Positions 1 to 9,028 of a DNA stretch of 64,000 bases are shown here, piece after piece (position 1 is the first letter of the stretch; every line of letters starts with the position of its first letter). The stretch covers positions 1-64,000 of the forward strand of contig NZ_JAOPWY010000167.1 in assembly GCF_025965415.1 (NCBI RefSeq), read 5' to 3'. This DNA comes from Nocardioides sp. (GTDB lineage Bacteria; Actinomycetota; Actinomycetes; Propionibacteriales; Nocardioidaceae). Under the pieces are notes generated by a model that was not told the origin of the DNA, searched no databases, and saw only the letters and a program-made list of their open reading frames with translations. The translations under genes were made by a program, and so were the position numbers.

Positions 1-73
1 CCTCCAGGTGGTGGAAGCGGTTCTTAGACAGCTCCACTCCACGCCCGGAGGTCTTCGCCTTCCAAGCTCATTC

Positions 74-95
74 AGATCGTGTCGTCACACGATCT
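74..95. repeat. Perfect 9-bp inverted repeat with 4-nt loop (AGATCGTGT-CGTC-ACACGATCT)
   Basis: Read directly from the sequence; lies just beyond the 3' end of the minus-strand MOSC gene. Confidence 0.6.
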
Positions 96-120
96 CGACC
101 AACGTGCCCGATCAGTACAC

Positions 121-564
121 CTAGCCCCGGCTCGAGGTGGCCTCGTCACCGACCCGGATGGTCCCGGAGCTGAGCAGCCGGAAGACCGTGCCGCCGCGCG
201 GGGACCGCAGTGCCTGCATCGCGCCCGGACCGAGGTCGTCGTCGAGGAGCCGGCAGGGCGCGGCGATGCGCACCACCTCGAGCTCGACGTCGCCGATCCG
301 GAACCGGTCACCGGGCCTGGTCGGGACGGGTCCGCGGTCGAGGGTGATGTTGCGGCGGGTGAGCCCGGGGTCCACCGGTCGGCCGAGCGCCTCGGCCGCG
401 GCGGCCAGGTCGTCGAGCGCCTGCACGGTCACGTGGCGGTGCCTGCTCCCGTGGTAGCGGTCGCCGACGAGACCCGCGCCGGCCTCGGCCTCGACCGCGT
501 CGACGGACTTCGTCGGCAGCCGTCGGCCGGGGGCGACGTGGAGTGAGTGGACGCGAGATGGCAC
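121..564 (-). CDS. MOSC domain-containing protein
   Basis: VHSLHVAPGRRLPTKSVDAVEAEAGAGLVGDRYHG...TRRNITLD...PCRLLDDDLGPG; likely GTG start at 564 inside the longer ORF. Confidence 0.85.
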   Translation of the reverse strand: MPSRVHSLHVAPGRRLPTKSVDAVEAEAGAGLVGDRYHGSRHRHVTVQALDDLAAAAEALGRPVDPGLTRRNITLDRGPVPTRPGDRFRIGDVELEVVRIAAPCRLLDDDLGPGAMQALRSPRGGTVFRLLSSGTIRVGDEATSSRG

Positions 565-631
565 GTCGCGACCGTACGTCGCCTCGACAATGCGGTCGCC
601 CCTTGTCCGGCTCCGTGGGCATGATCGACGG

Positions 632-1011
632 ATGGACCACCACCTCCTGGACCCCAAGACCGCCCTCCAGCGACGCGGCCGTCGCGGACCTGCCGCTCGA
701 CGCTCGCGGCGCCGTGCCGTGGTGGCCCGAGGAGCACCGCGACGTCTCCCTGGCCCGCATCGTCGCACGTCATCAGCGACACCACCCGGCACGCCGGCCA
801 CGCCGACATCCTGCGCGAGGGCATCGACGGCGCGGCCGGCCTCGCCATCTCGTCCCCCAACCTGCCCGACCTCGACTGGCCGGCGTACGTCGCCCGGCTG
901 CAGCAGGTGGCCGACCGGTTCCCGCAGCAGACCCTCACGACCGAATCGGCCGACGTCCGGGCGCTACCAGGGCGAGGAGTGCCTCACACCGTCGAGTCGG
1001 TCGACGCGTGA
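632..1011 (+). pseudogene. DinB/DUF664-family remnant (internally deleted and frameshifted)
   Basis: N-terminal MDHHLLDPKTALQR, then LDARGAVPWWPEEHRDVSLARIVA, then in another frame HVISDTTRHAGHADILREGIDGAAGLAISSPNLPDLDWPAYVARLQQ; the fragments form a DUF664 signature only across frames. Confidence 0.7.
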
Positions 1012-1697
1012 TGGCCGGTCCACAGCTTGAGCCGGATGTTGCGCGACTCGGTGAAGTGCTCGGTCGCCAGACGCGAGGCCTCGTCGCCGTCTCGGTTCTC
1101 GATCGCCTCAACCAGGGCGACGTGCTGGTCGTTGCCGCGCTCCCAGCGACCCGGAAATGCAAGCGTGGTTGCCGGGTAGCGACCGAGATGCAGTCCCAGG
1201 CGGTTGAGCAGATCGATCATGGACCGGTTGTGGGTGGCCCTCCACACGGAGCGATGGAACCGGTCGTTCGCGGCGGCCATCGCCGCCGGCTCGGGTGAGC
1301 CCATGTCGATCATGGTCTGCGCAAGCTCGTGCATCTGCAACAGGTCGTGCATGGTGCGTCGCTCGGACGCCATCCGCGCCGCAGTCGCCTCGAGCGCGAT
1401 GCGCGTCTCGTAGAGGTCCAAGACGTCTTCGGGGCTGTCCTCGCGCACGCTCAGTCCACGATCGGTTCGCACGACGATGCCGTCCTGCTCCAGGCGCGTG
1501 AGGGCCTCGCGGATCGGGGTGCGGCTCATCTGGCACCAGTCGGCCAGCGCCGTCTCCACAAGGGGCTCGCCGGGGCGCAGGTCCCCACTCACGATGGCTT
1601 GGCGGATCCTGTCGTAGGCGCCGCGCTGTCGCGCAGTGGATGCCCGTCCCCGCGAGGGCCCAGAGGGTGAGGTTCGTGGGCTGCTGCTCGTCGTCAT
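984..1697 (-). CDS. GntR family transcriptional regulator (FCD/FadR-type C-terminal domain)
   Basis: wHTH AYDRIRQAIVSGDLRPGEPLVETALADWCQMSRTPIREALTRLEQDGIV followed by an all-alpha FCD-like domain; ATG at 1697. Confidence 0.92.
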   Translation of the reverse strand: MTTSSSPRTSPSGPSRGRASTARQRGAYDRIRQAIVSGDLRPGEPLVETALADWCQMSRTPIREALTRLEQDGIVVRTDRGLSVREDSPEDVLDLYETRIALEATAARMASERRTMHDLLQMHELAQTMIDMGSPEPAAMAAANDRFHRSVWRATHNRSMIDLLNRLGLHLGRYPATTLAFPGRWERGNDQHVALVEAIENRDGDEASRLATEHFTESRNIRLKLWTGHHASTDSTV

Positions 1698-1775
1698 GAC
1701 ATACCTTCCGGGATACCGAAGCTCGGTGACATCCGTCTCGGGACTCGATCGGTGGCAGTCATCGTGCTCTATGCT

Positions 1776-1791
1776 GTGTACGTTAGTATGC
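1776..1791 (-). promoter_or_regulatory. Putative island operator site 1, GCATACTAACGTACAC
   Basis: GCATAC-core element in the GntR/thioesterase divergent region; shares the core with five other sites. Confidence 0.5.
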
Positions 1792-2307
1792 ATGCCCGGT
1801 AATGTGAAGCCGTCCCATTCCGGCGCGAGCGCCGATGACTCGTCGTCCAGGTTCTCCAGGCTTGGTGCGCTCGCGCGGGACGCCGAAGGCGGGGTTTCGC
1901 CGGCCGAGGTGGTCGACGTTCCGCCCGGCTCAGCCCTCGATCTGGCGCAGGTGCAGTTGACCCGCGTGACCACGTCCTCCGCCGAGAGCCGCGCTCCCGT
2001 GTCGCGTGCGCTGCTCAACCAGCGGGGGACCGTGCAGGGCGGGGTGTACTCGGTGATCGCCGACGCGACCGCTGGCTGGGCGACCGAGGCCTTCCTCGGC
2101 AACGACTCCTACACGACCACCGCGGTCACCAGTCAGCTCGTCGGCGTGGCTGTCGAGGGCGACGTCCTGGTGACGCACGCGCACGTCGTGCACGGCGGGC
2201 GTCGCACGGTCGTGGCTTCTGCTGAGGTCTACCGCCGCCGCCCCGGCTCGAGCGACCGCCTGGTGGCGTTGGTCACCTGCCAACAGCTGGTTCTCGAGGC
2301 GTCCTGA
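1792..2307 (+). CDS. PaaI-like hotdog-fold thioesterase
   Basis: RALLNQRGTVQGGVYSVIADATAGWAT...TTAVTSQLVGVAVEGDVLVTHAHVVHGGRRTVVASAEVY; start codon uncertain. Confidence 0.8.
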   Translation: MPGNVKPSHSGASADDSSSRFSRLGALARDAEGGVSPAEVVDVPPGSALDLAQVQLTRVTTSSAESRAPVSRALLNQRGTVQGGVYSVIADATAGWATEAFLGNDSYTTTAVTSQLVGVAVEGDVLVTHAHVVHGGRRTVVASAEVYRRRPGSSDRLVALVTCQQLVLEAS

Positions 2308-2360
2308 GTTACACCCACGTCACAACTGCGCGAAATGCTTGCATGTGACGGCATTCATCT

Positions 2361-2376
2361 GCATACACTGACAACC
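2361..2376 (+). promoter_or_regulatory. Putative island operator site 2, GCATACACTGACAACC
   Basis: GCATAC-core element about 35 bp upstream of the first Mo-hydroxylase operon. Confidence 0.5.
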
Positions 2377-2397
2377 CGACGACCTGAGGAGGCCCTT

Positions 2398-3270
2398 GTG
2401 GTGCGTGTTCTACGTCCGACAACCTTGGACGAGGCGCTCGCAGTGCTGCGCCACTCCGACGAGGACACGAAGGTTGTGGCCGGAGGCACCGCGCTGATGC
2501 TCATGATGCGCACCGGGTTGCTCTTTCCTGACACCCTCGTCTCGCTCGAAGACATCGCCGGCCTGGACTACATCAACATCGACGAGCGCGAGGTGCGACT
2601 GGGTGGTCTGACCACCCTGCGCACGATGGAACGCTCGAAGGACCTGTCGGCGGTCCTGCCGACCCTCACCCAGGCGCTCCCGCTCGTGGCCAACCATCGG
2701 GTCCGCAACCGCGCGACGATCGGCGGCAACCTGTGCGAGGCCGACTACGCCTCGGACCCGCCGTCGATCCTCGTCACGCTGGACTGCCAGGTGCGATTGC
2801 GCAGCACCCGCGGTGACCGCCTCGTCCCGCTGCGCGAGTTCCTGGTCGACTACTACGAGACCACCATCGAGCACGACGAGCTCGCCGTCGAAGTGATCAT
2901 CCCGCGACCGGACGCAGGCACGCGCACCCACTACGTCAAGTACGTGAGCCGGACCTCCGAGGACCGTCCCTGCGTCGGTGTCGCAGCCTCGCTGCAGGTC
3001 ATCGACGGCACATGTCGCGCCGTGAACGTCCAGGTCGCCGGAGCCACCTCCACGCCCTTCAGCGTCCCCCGAGCCCTGGCCGACTGCGTCGGACAGGCAC
3101 CCACCGATGACCTGTGGGCACATGTCGCGCACGCCTTCGAGACCGAGATCGAGCCCATCGACGACGTGCGCGGTTCCTCTGCCTACCGGCGCCAGGTCAC
3201 CGGCCGGCTCGTGAAGCGAACCCTGCGTGGCCTGACCCAGAACCACCCGAACGGAGCGACCCGGCTGTGA
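2398..3270 (+). CDS. Molybdenum hydroxylase 1, FAD-binding (CoxM/XdhB-like) subunit
   Basis: KVVAGGTALMLMMR...VRNRATIGGNLCEADYASDPPS...YVKYVSRTSEDRPCVGVA; GAGGAGG RBS; GTG start at 2398 or 2401. Confidence 0.9.
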   Translation: MVRVLRPTTLDEALAVLRHSDEDTKVVAGGTALMLMMRTGLLFPDTLVSLEDIAGLDYINIDEREVRLGGLTTLRTMERSKDLSAVLPTLTQALPLVANHRVRNRATIGGNLCEADYASDPPSILVTLDCQVRLRSTRGDRLVPLREFLVDYYETTIEHDELAVEVIIPRPDAGTRTHYVKYVSRTSEDRPCVGVAASLQVIDGTCRAVNVQVAGATSTPFSVPRALADCVGQAPTDDLWAHVAHAFETEIEPIDDVRGSSAYRRQVTGRLVKRTLRGLTQNHPNGATRL

Positions 3271-5597
3271 AGACACCCGCTGAGATCAACCACGACGGTG
3301 CCGTTGCGGTCGAAGCCGGCTCGGCCATCGGCAAGTCCGTCGACATGTACGCCGCCCGGTCCCGGGTCGACGGGAGCATCGACTTCGCCCTGAATGCCGA
3401 GATCCCCGGCATGCTGCACGCCGCGCTGGTGCGCAGCACCGTCCCGCACGCCGAGATCGTCTCCGTCGACGTCTCGGCGGCCCTGGAGATGGACGGCGTG
3501 GTCACCGTGATGACCGCCGCCGACTTCGAGAAGCCAGGCGCCCCGGCGCGCCACTACGGCCCCGTCATCAACGACCAGCCCGTGCTGTGCGGCCGCAAGG
3601 TCCGCTTCGTCGGCGACCCCATCGCCATCGTCGGCGCGGAGTCGGCTGAGATCGCCCGAGCCGCCGCCGAGCTCGTCGACGTGGAGTACAAGGAGCTCCC
3701 GGCCATCACCTCGGTCGACGAGGCGCTCGCCGCCGACGCCGATCTGGTCCACGACCAGCCGCCGCGGGCCCGCCGGCGCAGCTACTCCGACATCCGTCTG
3801 CTGGGTCGCGAGGGCAACGTCTGCACCAAGTTCCAGGTTCGCAAGGGCGACGTGGACGCAGCCTTCGCCGAGGCCGACCACATCATCGAGGACGTCTACT
3901 ACAGCCCCGCCGTGTCTCACGTGACGATGGAGCCGCACGTCGTCCTGGCCTCCTTCAACCCTCAGGGCCTGCACGTGATGAGCAGCACCCAGGCGCCGTT
4001 CGCGGTCCGCGACACCCTGTCCGAGATGTTCGACCTCCCGTCCTCGAAGGTGCGAGTCACCGTGCCGCCGATCGGTGGCGGGTACGGCGGCAAGACGTAT
4101 GCGAAGGTCGAGCCGGTGACCGCCGCGCTGGCCTGGCACAGTGGCCGGCCGGTGAAGCTCGTGCTGTCGCGGGAAGAGGAGTTCCTCACCACGACCAAGC
4201 ACGCCGCACAGATCCACATGCGGTCCGCGGTCAAGTCCGACGGCACCATCACTGGACGCGACGTGACGATCTACTTCAATGGTGGCGCCTACGCCGACAT
4301 CAGCCCGCGCCTCATCAAGAACGGCAGCTACAGCTGCGTCGGCCCCTACCGCATCCCGAACGTGCGCATCGACTCCTACGCCCTGTACACCAACCAGGTC
4401 CCTGCCGGTGCGTACCGTGGCTACGGCGTCTCCCAGGCCGCGTGGGGGTACGAGAGCCAGATGGACCAGATCGCCGACGCCCTCGGCATGGACCCCGTCG
4501 AGCTTCGCCACCGCAACCTGCTCAAGCCCGGCGACGAGTTCGCGACCGGCGAGATCATGAGCGAGGCCGTCTACGACGAGCTGCTCGACATGGCCGCCGA
4601 AGCCGTCGACTGGCCCGACGACGCCCGCGTCGACCTGGGCGAGGACATCGTGCGCGCCAAGGGCGTCGCGGTGATCTTGAAGTCCACCATCACCCCCTCG
4701 ACCAGCCACGCCGTGGTCCGTCTCGACAACGACGGGTCGGTACACGTCTTGACGTCGTCGGTGGAGATGGGTCAGGGAGCGCACACCGTCCTGGCGCAGA
4801 TCGCCGCGCAGGAGCTCGAGGTCGACATCGAGCACGTCAGCGTCAGCGCACCCGACACCGCCTACACCCCCTACGACCAGACCACCAGCTCCAGCCGCAC
4901 CACCCGGGCCATGGGTGGCGCAGTCTCGAAGGCGGCCGCCGAGGTCCGCGAGCGCCTGCTCGAACGCGCCGCGGACATGTTCGACGTGTCCGCTGACAAG
5001 TTGGTCCTCAACGAGGGCAAGGTCGAGATCCGCGATGTCCTCGACAGCGGCATCTCCATCCCGGACGTGCTCGCGGAGTCCCGCACCGGCAGCATCGTGG
5101 GTCAGGGCGAGGTCATCACCGCCGGTGGCCTGGACCCGGAGACGGGTCAGGGACTGGCCAGTGACCACTGGCACCAGGGCAGCGCATCGGTCGTGCTCGA
5201 CGTCGACCTCGCCACCGGGAAGATCTACCTCCGTTCGCTCTACGCCGCCGCGCTCGCCGGTCGGGTCATCAACCCGAAGCTGGCCAAGCTGCAGATGCAC
5301 GGCAGCATGATCTTCGGCATCGGCCACGCCCTGTACGAGGAGCTGATCTTCGAGGACGGGCAGCTGACCAACCCGAACATGTCCGACTACGCCATCACCT
5401 CGATGGGCGACCTGCCGAAGCTCGAAGTCGGGCTGCTCGAGGAGTCGGGGGCCGCCACCATTCATGGACTGGGGGAGACCACGCTGCCTCCTGTCATCGC
5501 CGCCATCGGCAATGCCGTTGCGCGAGCCACCGGAGCCCGGGTCCGTCGGCTCCCCATCACCCCCGAGCGGGTCATCGAAGCACTGGAGGCGCTGTGA
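3267..5597 (+). CDS. Molybdenum hydroxylase 1, large molybdopterin-binding subunit
   Basis: GGGYGGKTYAKVEP, PAGAYRGYGVSQAAWGYESQMDQIA, VEMGQGAHTVLAQIA, C-terminal GLGETTLPP; GTGA overlap with upstream gene. Confidence 0.93.
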   Translation: MKTPAEINHDGAVAVEAGSAIGKSVDMYAARSRVDGSIDFALNAEIPGMLHAALVRSTVPHAEIVSVDVSAALEMDGVVTVMTAADFEKPGAPARHYGPVINDQPVLCGRKVRFVGDPIAIVGAESAEIARAAAELVDVEYKELPAITSVDEALAADADLVHDQPPRARRRSYSDIRLLGREGNVCTKFQVRKGDVDAAFAEADHIIEDVYYSPAVSHVTMEPHVVLASFNPQGLHVMSSTQAPFAVRDTLSEMFDLPSSKVRVTVPPIGGGYGGKTYAKVEPVTAALAWHSGRPVKLVLSREEEFLTTTKHAAQIHMRSAVKSDGTITGRDVTIYFNGGAYADISPRLIKNGSYSCVGPYRIPNVRIDSYALYTNQVPAGAYRGYGVSQAAWGYESQMDQIADALGMDPVELRHRNLLKPGDEFATGEIMSEAVYDELLDMAAEAVDWPDDARVDLGEDIVRAKGVAVILKSTITPSTSHAVVRLDNDGSVHVLTSSVEMGQGAHTVLAQIAAQELEVDIEHVSVSAPDTAYTPYDQTTSSSRTTRAMGGAVSKAAAEVRERLLERAADMFDVSADKLVLNEGKVEIRDVLDSGISIPDVLAESRTGSIVGQGEVITAGGLDPETGQGLASDHWHQGSASVVLDVDLATGKIYLRSLYAAALAGRVINPKLAKLQMHGSMIFGIGHALYEELIFEDGQLTNPNMSDYAITSMGDLPKLEVGLLEESGAATIHGLGETTLPPVIAAIGNAVARATGARVRRLPITPERVIEALEAL

Positions 5598-6103
5598 GCG
5601 GGACCGAGGAAGTCAAGGACGTCACCTGCCGGATCAACGGCGAAGAGGTGACCCTGAGCGGAGAGGCGGCAGGCTCCACGGTCGCAGCGCTGCGGGCACG
5701 TGGCCTGTACGGCGTGCGGGAGACCTGCGGGCTCGGCGTGTGCGGGACGTGCACCGTGCTCCTCGACGGAGAGCCGGTCAGCACCTGCATCCTGCCCAAG
5801 TTCGCCCTCGAGGGCCGCGACGTCGTCACTGTCGAGGGAGCCGCCACGGCCGGTGAGCTGAGCGAGCTGCAGAAGCAGTTCATCGAGTCCCAGGCGTTCC
5901 AGTGCTCCTTCTGCACGCCTGGCTTCCTCGCCAGCGCCCAGGCGCTGCTGGACCGCACGTCCGGTGAGCTCACCCGCGGCGAGGTGGAGGAGGGCTTGCA
6001 GGGACACTTGTGCCGGTGCGGCTCCTACGACGCGATCAACGACGCGATCATCGCGGTCAGCCGACGTCGGGGGGCCAGCGACCCGGACGCGGGCGTCGCA
6101 TGA
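5594..6103 (+). CDS. Molybdenum hydroxylase 1, [2Fe-2S] subunit
   Basis: ETCGLGVCGTCTVLLDGEPVSTC and CSFCTPGF...GHLCRCGSY cysteine motifs; GTGA overlap. Confidence 0.95.
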   Translation: MSGTEEVKDVTCRINGEEVTLSGEAAGSTVAALRARGLYGVRETCGLGVCGTCTVLLDGEPVSTCILPKFALEGRDVVTVEGAATAGELSELQKQFIESQAFQCSFCTPGFLASAQALLDRTSGELTRGEVEEGLQGHLCRCGSYDAINDAIIAVSRRRGASDPDAGVA

Positions 6104-7038
6104 CCTGGGCGCACGAGCGGCCGTTCGAGCCCGTCCACGACCGACTTCCCTTCCAGCCCATCACGGCCCGGTCTTCGCCGGCGTGGCCTGGCGGGGCGAG
6201 GCTGGCGGTGTGGATCGTCCCCAACGTCGAGCACTACGAGTACCTGCCGCCCGCCGGGGCGCAGGACCCCTATCCGCGCGGACCGCACCCCGACATCCGC
6301 AAGTACAGCTACCACGACTACGGCAACCGCGCCGGCTTCTGGCGGATGCTGGAGGTGCTGGACCGGTGGGAGATCCCGTGCACCACCTCACTCAACGTGG
6401 CCGTCCTGGACCACTATCCCGAGGTCGCAGAGGCGATGGTCACGCGCGGGTGGGAGTTCATGAGTCACGGTCTGTACAACACTCGCTACCTCACCGGGCT
6501 CACCCAGGACCAGGAGCGCGACTTCCTCACCGAGGTCGACGACCTCCTCTTCTCCCGCACCGGCCGACACTTCGCCGGCATGCTCGGTCCCAACATCTCG
6601 GGCAACCCGTGGACGCCCGACCTGATGGCCGAGCAGGGCATGACCTACCACGCCGACTGGGTTCACGACGAGCGACCCGCGCCGCTGCTGACCCGGTCCG
6701 GCCGACGCCTCGTCGCGCTGCCCTACACCTACTCGCTCAACGACGCACCGCTGCTGATGCGCTCGCACCGCGAAGGCGAGGCGTACACGAAGATGTGCAC
6801 CGACCAGTTCGACGAGCTCTGCGAAGGTGAGGAGCACGTGGGCCGGATGATGTGCCTGTCGCTGCACCCGTTCGCGATCGGCCAACCGCACCGGGTCGAG
6901 GCGCTCAACGCCGTCCTGGCTCACCTGCGCTCGCGCGACGACGTGTGGATCGCGACCGGGTCCATGATCGCTGAGCACTACCTGAACACGGCGTTCGAGG
7001 ACGACCTGTCCCAGGCCACCGGTGGGGGCGCAGCATGA
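6100..7038 (+). CDS. Polysaccharide deacetylase-fold protein, PuuE/cyclic-imide-hydrolase-like
   Basis: WPGGARLAVWIVPNVEHYEY...YSYHDYGNRAGFWRMLEVLDRWEIPCTTSLN...GWEFMSHGLYNT...MCLSLHPFAIGQPHR; ATGA overlap. Confidence 0.85.
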   Translation: MTWAHERPFEPVHDRLPFQPITARSSPAWPGGARLAVWIVPNVEHYEYLPPAGAQDPYPRGPHPDIRKYSYHDYGNRAGFWRMLEVLDRWEIPCTTSLNVAVLDHYPEVAEAMVTRGWEFMSHGLYNTRYLTGLTQDQERDFLTEVDDLLFSRTGRHFAGMLGPNISGNPWTPDLMAEQGMTYHADWVHDERPAPLLTRSGRRLVALPYTYSLNDAPLLMRSHREGEAYTKMCTDQFDELCEGEEHVGRMMCLSLHPFAIGQPHRVEALNAVLAHLRSRDDVWIATGSMIAEHYLNTAFEDDLSQATGGGAA

Positions 7039-7982
7039 TCGGCGGACGTGCCACCGGGGGGTCGCGCGCCCTGAATCTCACCTCCGCGGATCGGCCAGCT
7101 CGTCCTGGCTACGACCACGGGTGGTTCCGCTATCGGCCCGTCCACACCTCCTCCGCGCCGGCGTGGCCGGGCGGACGCCCGCTCGCGGTTGCGGTCATCC
7201 TCGACGTGCGGTCAGCCGAATGGGAGCGCGTGGCACCAGCAGTTCCGGTCCCCGGAGGGCGCGGAGTCGCGCCCTATCCCGACTACCCGCGCCTGTCGCA
7301 TCGCGAGTTCGGACACCGTGTCGGCGTGTGGCGCCTGAGCCAGGTGCTCGGCGAGCTGCAGATCCCCTGGACCGGCGTGCTCGACGTGATGACCGCCGAG
7401 CACTACGCCCCGGTCCGGGAGCTGGTCGTGGACCAGGCGTCCCAGATCGCAGCTGGCGGACTCAGTGCGAGTCGTCCGATCACCTCCGCGATGGTCGAGC
7501 AGGAGGAACGCGCCTATGTGAAGGCAACCCTCGAGCGGCTTGATGCAGCGCTGGGCGCGACACCGACGACGTGGATGGGGCCTGGCTGGTCCCAGTCGGC
7601 ACTGACCCCCGGCATCCTGGCCGACGCGGGCGTGAGGGTCATGCTGGACTGGGGGAACGACGACGCGCCCTACCGCGTGGAGGCGGCCGCCCCGCTGTGG
7701 TCGGTGCCCGTGTCGTGGGAGCTGACCGACGTCGCTGCGATGCTCGAACGCGACGTGGAGCCGGCGGTGTACGCCGAGTCGGTCGAGCGGGCGATCGACG
7801 TGCTGGTCCGCGATGGCGCCCAGACCCCCCGCATGCTCTGCCTGCACCTGCATCCGTGGCTCAGCGGTGAGGCGTTCCGTACCCGAGCGCTGCGGCCGGT
7901 CCTGGCGCGCCTCGCCCAGCGAGACGACGTGTGGCTCGCGACACCCGAGCAGATGGTCGTGCACGCGGCCGGCGACATCTGA
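7035..7982 (+). CDS. Second PuuE-like polysaccharide deacetylase-fold paralogue, altered active-site segment
   Basis: WPGGRPLAVAVILDV...LSHREFGHRVGVWRLSQVLGELQIPWTGVLDV...MLCLHLHPWLSGEAFR; lacks the GWEFMSHG segment. Confidence 0.8.
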   Translation: MIGGRATGGSRALNLTSADRPARPGYDHGWFRYRPVHTSSAPAWPGGRPLAVAVILDVRSAEWERVAPAVPVPGGRGVAPYPDYPRLSHREFGHRVGVWRLSQVLGELQIPWTGVLDVMTAEHYAPVRELVVDQASQIAAGGLSASRPITSAMVEQEERAYVKATLERLDAALGATPTTWMGPGWSQSALTPGILADAGVRVMLDWGNDDAPYRVEAAAPLWSVPVSWELTDVAAMLERDVEPAVYAESVERAIDVLVRDGAQTPRMLCLHLHPWLSGEAFRTRALRPVLARLAQRDDVWLATPEQMVVHAAGDI

Positions 7983-8977
7983 TGTCCTCGCGCCCCCGCA
8001 TCGCGCTGATCAGCACCGGTGGAACCATCGACTCCCTGGGGCACGACCGCACCGATCTGGCGTTCTACACCGAAGCGCGCTCACGTTTGCCCGAGGGGGA
8101 GCTCCTCGCCGCCGTCCCCGAGATCACCGAGGTCGCCGACATCGAGCCGGTCCCGTTCGAGCGGGTCCCCAGCTACCAGCTCTCGGTCCAGTCGTGGGCA
8201 ACCCTCGTGCAGACGGTGCAGCAGCTGACGTGTGATTCCCCATGCGACGGCGTCGTCATCACCCACGGCACCAACAGCCTCGAGGAGACCGCGTTCCTGC
8301 TCAGCCTGACCGTCGACTGCCTCAAACCGGTCGTGGTCGTCGGCGCGATGCGACCGTTCAACGCACTCGCCGCGGACGGGCCGCTGAACCTGCTGCAGGC
8401 GGTGCGCCTGGCCGCCTCTCCGCACGCGCTGGGTCACGGCGTGCTGGTGGTCTCCAACGACACGATCTTCGCCGGTCGAGACGTGGCGAAGGCGACGACA
8501 TTTCGTGCCGATGCGTTCACCGGCGCGGACATGGGCCCGGTAGGACACGTCGAGGCCGACGGCAGCGTAGACCTGCGGATGCGACACGACTCGAACAGCA
8601 CACCCGTCTTCGACGTCGGCGACGTCGCGCGGATGCCTCGCGTGGACGTCGTGATCTCCTACGTGGGCGCAGACGGCGCCTTGATCGACGCAGCGGTGGC
8701 CGCCGGTGCGCGAGGGATCGTCTCCGCCGGCACCGGTGGGGGACGACCCACCGCCGCCGAGGACGAGGCACTCGAACGCGCCGTCCGGGCCGGGGTGGTG
8801 GTGTGCCAGTCCACCCGGGTCCCCACGGGGAAGGTGCTGCGCTCCCCGCAGATGAAGGCCGCCGGCAAGGTCGTCGCGGGCGCCCGGCCGGCATGGCAGG
8901 CGCGCATCGCGCTGGCTCTCGCGCTGACCAGGAGCCAGCAGCCGGACGAAGTCCAGACCTATCTGGACCGCCTCTGA
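7982..8977 (+). CDS. Asparaginase-family amidohydrolase
   Basis: IALISTGGTIDSLG; VITHGTNSLEETAFLLSLTVDCLKPVVVVGAMRP; TGATG coupling with upstream gene. Confidence 0.92.
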   Translation: MSSRPRIALISTGGTIDSLGHDRTDLAFYTEARSRLPEGELLAAVPEITEVADIEPVPFERVPSYQLSVQSWATLVQTVQQLTCDSPCDGVVITHGTNSLEETAFLLSLTVDCLKPVVVVGAMRPFNALAADGPLNLLQAVRLAASPHALGHGVLVVSNDTIFAGRDVAKATTFRADAFTGADMGPVGHVEADGSVDLRMRHDSNSTPVFDVGDVARMPRVDVVISYVGADGALIDAAVAAGARGIVSAGTGGGRPTAAEDEALERAVRAGVVVCQSTRVPTGKVLRSPQMKAAGKVVAGARPAWQARIALALALTRSQQPDEVQTYLDRL

Positions 8978-8991
8978 ATACAGCTGTATGC
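8976..8991 (-). promoter_or_regulatory. Putative island operator site 3, GCATACAGCTGTATTC (near-palindrome)
   Basis: Begins within the asparaginase stop codon, upstream of coxG1; one mismatch to site 5 in inverse orientation. Confidence 0.65.
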
Positions 8992-9028
8992 TGCGATGTA
9001 CAACTGATTCCACGGAGGTGGCTGGTCC

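Noticed and set aside
44-70. tRNA-Gly-like anticodon-arm string (TCGCCTTCCAAGCTC) near the window start, considered as a possible integration scar
   Set aside because: No matching acceptor stem, D arm or T-loop GGTTCGA sequence around it; short similarity by chance is likely.
3183-5465. Long minus-strand ORF (760 aa) opposite the first Mo-hydroxylase large subunit, and similar antisense ORFs (e.g. 16940-19231, 29497-31755, 38387-42013)
   Set aside because: Typical high-GC antisense open frames; compositionally biased translations without recognisable motifs, while the opposite strand encodes clear protein families.
2398-6103. Aerobic CO dehydrogenase (coxMSL)
   Set aside because: Large subunit has AYRGYG rather than the AYxCSFR signature of form I CODH, gene order is M-L-S, and coxD/coxE are not visible.
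2398-8977. Classical purine/allantoin degradation cluster (xanthine dehydrogenase plus PuuE)
   Set aside because: No uricase, HIU hydrolase, OHCU decarboxylase, allantoicase or ureidoglycolate genes; presence of CoA ligase, asparaginase-type enzyme, CoxG pair and LIV-type importer fits a different substrate.
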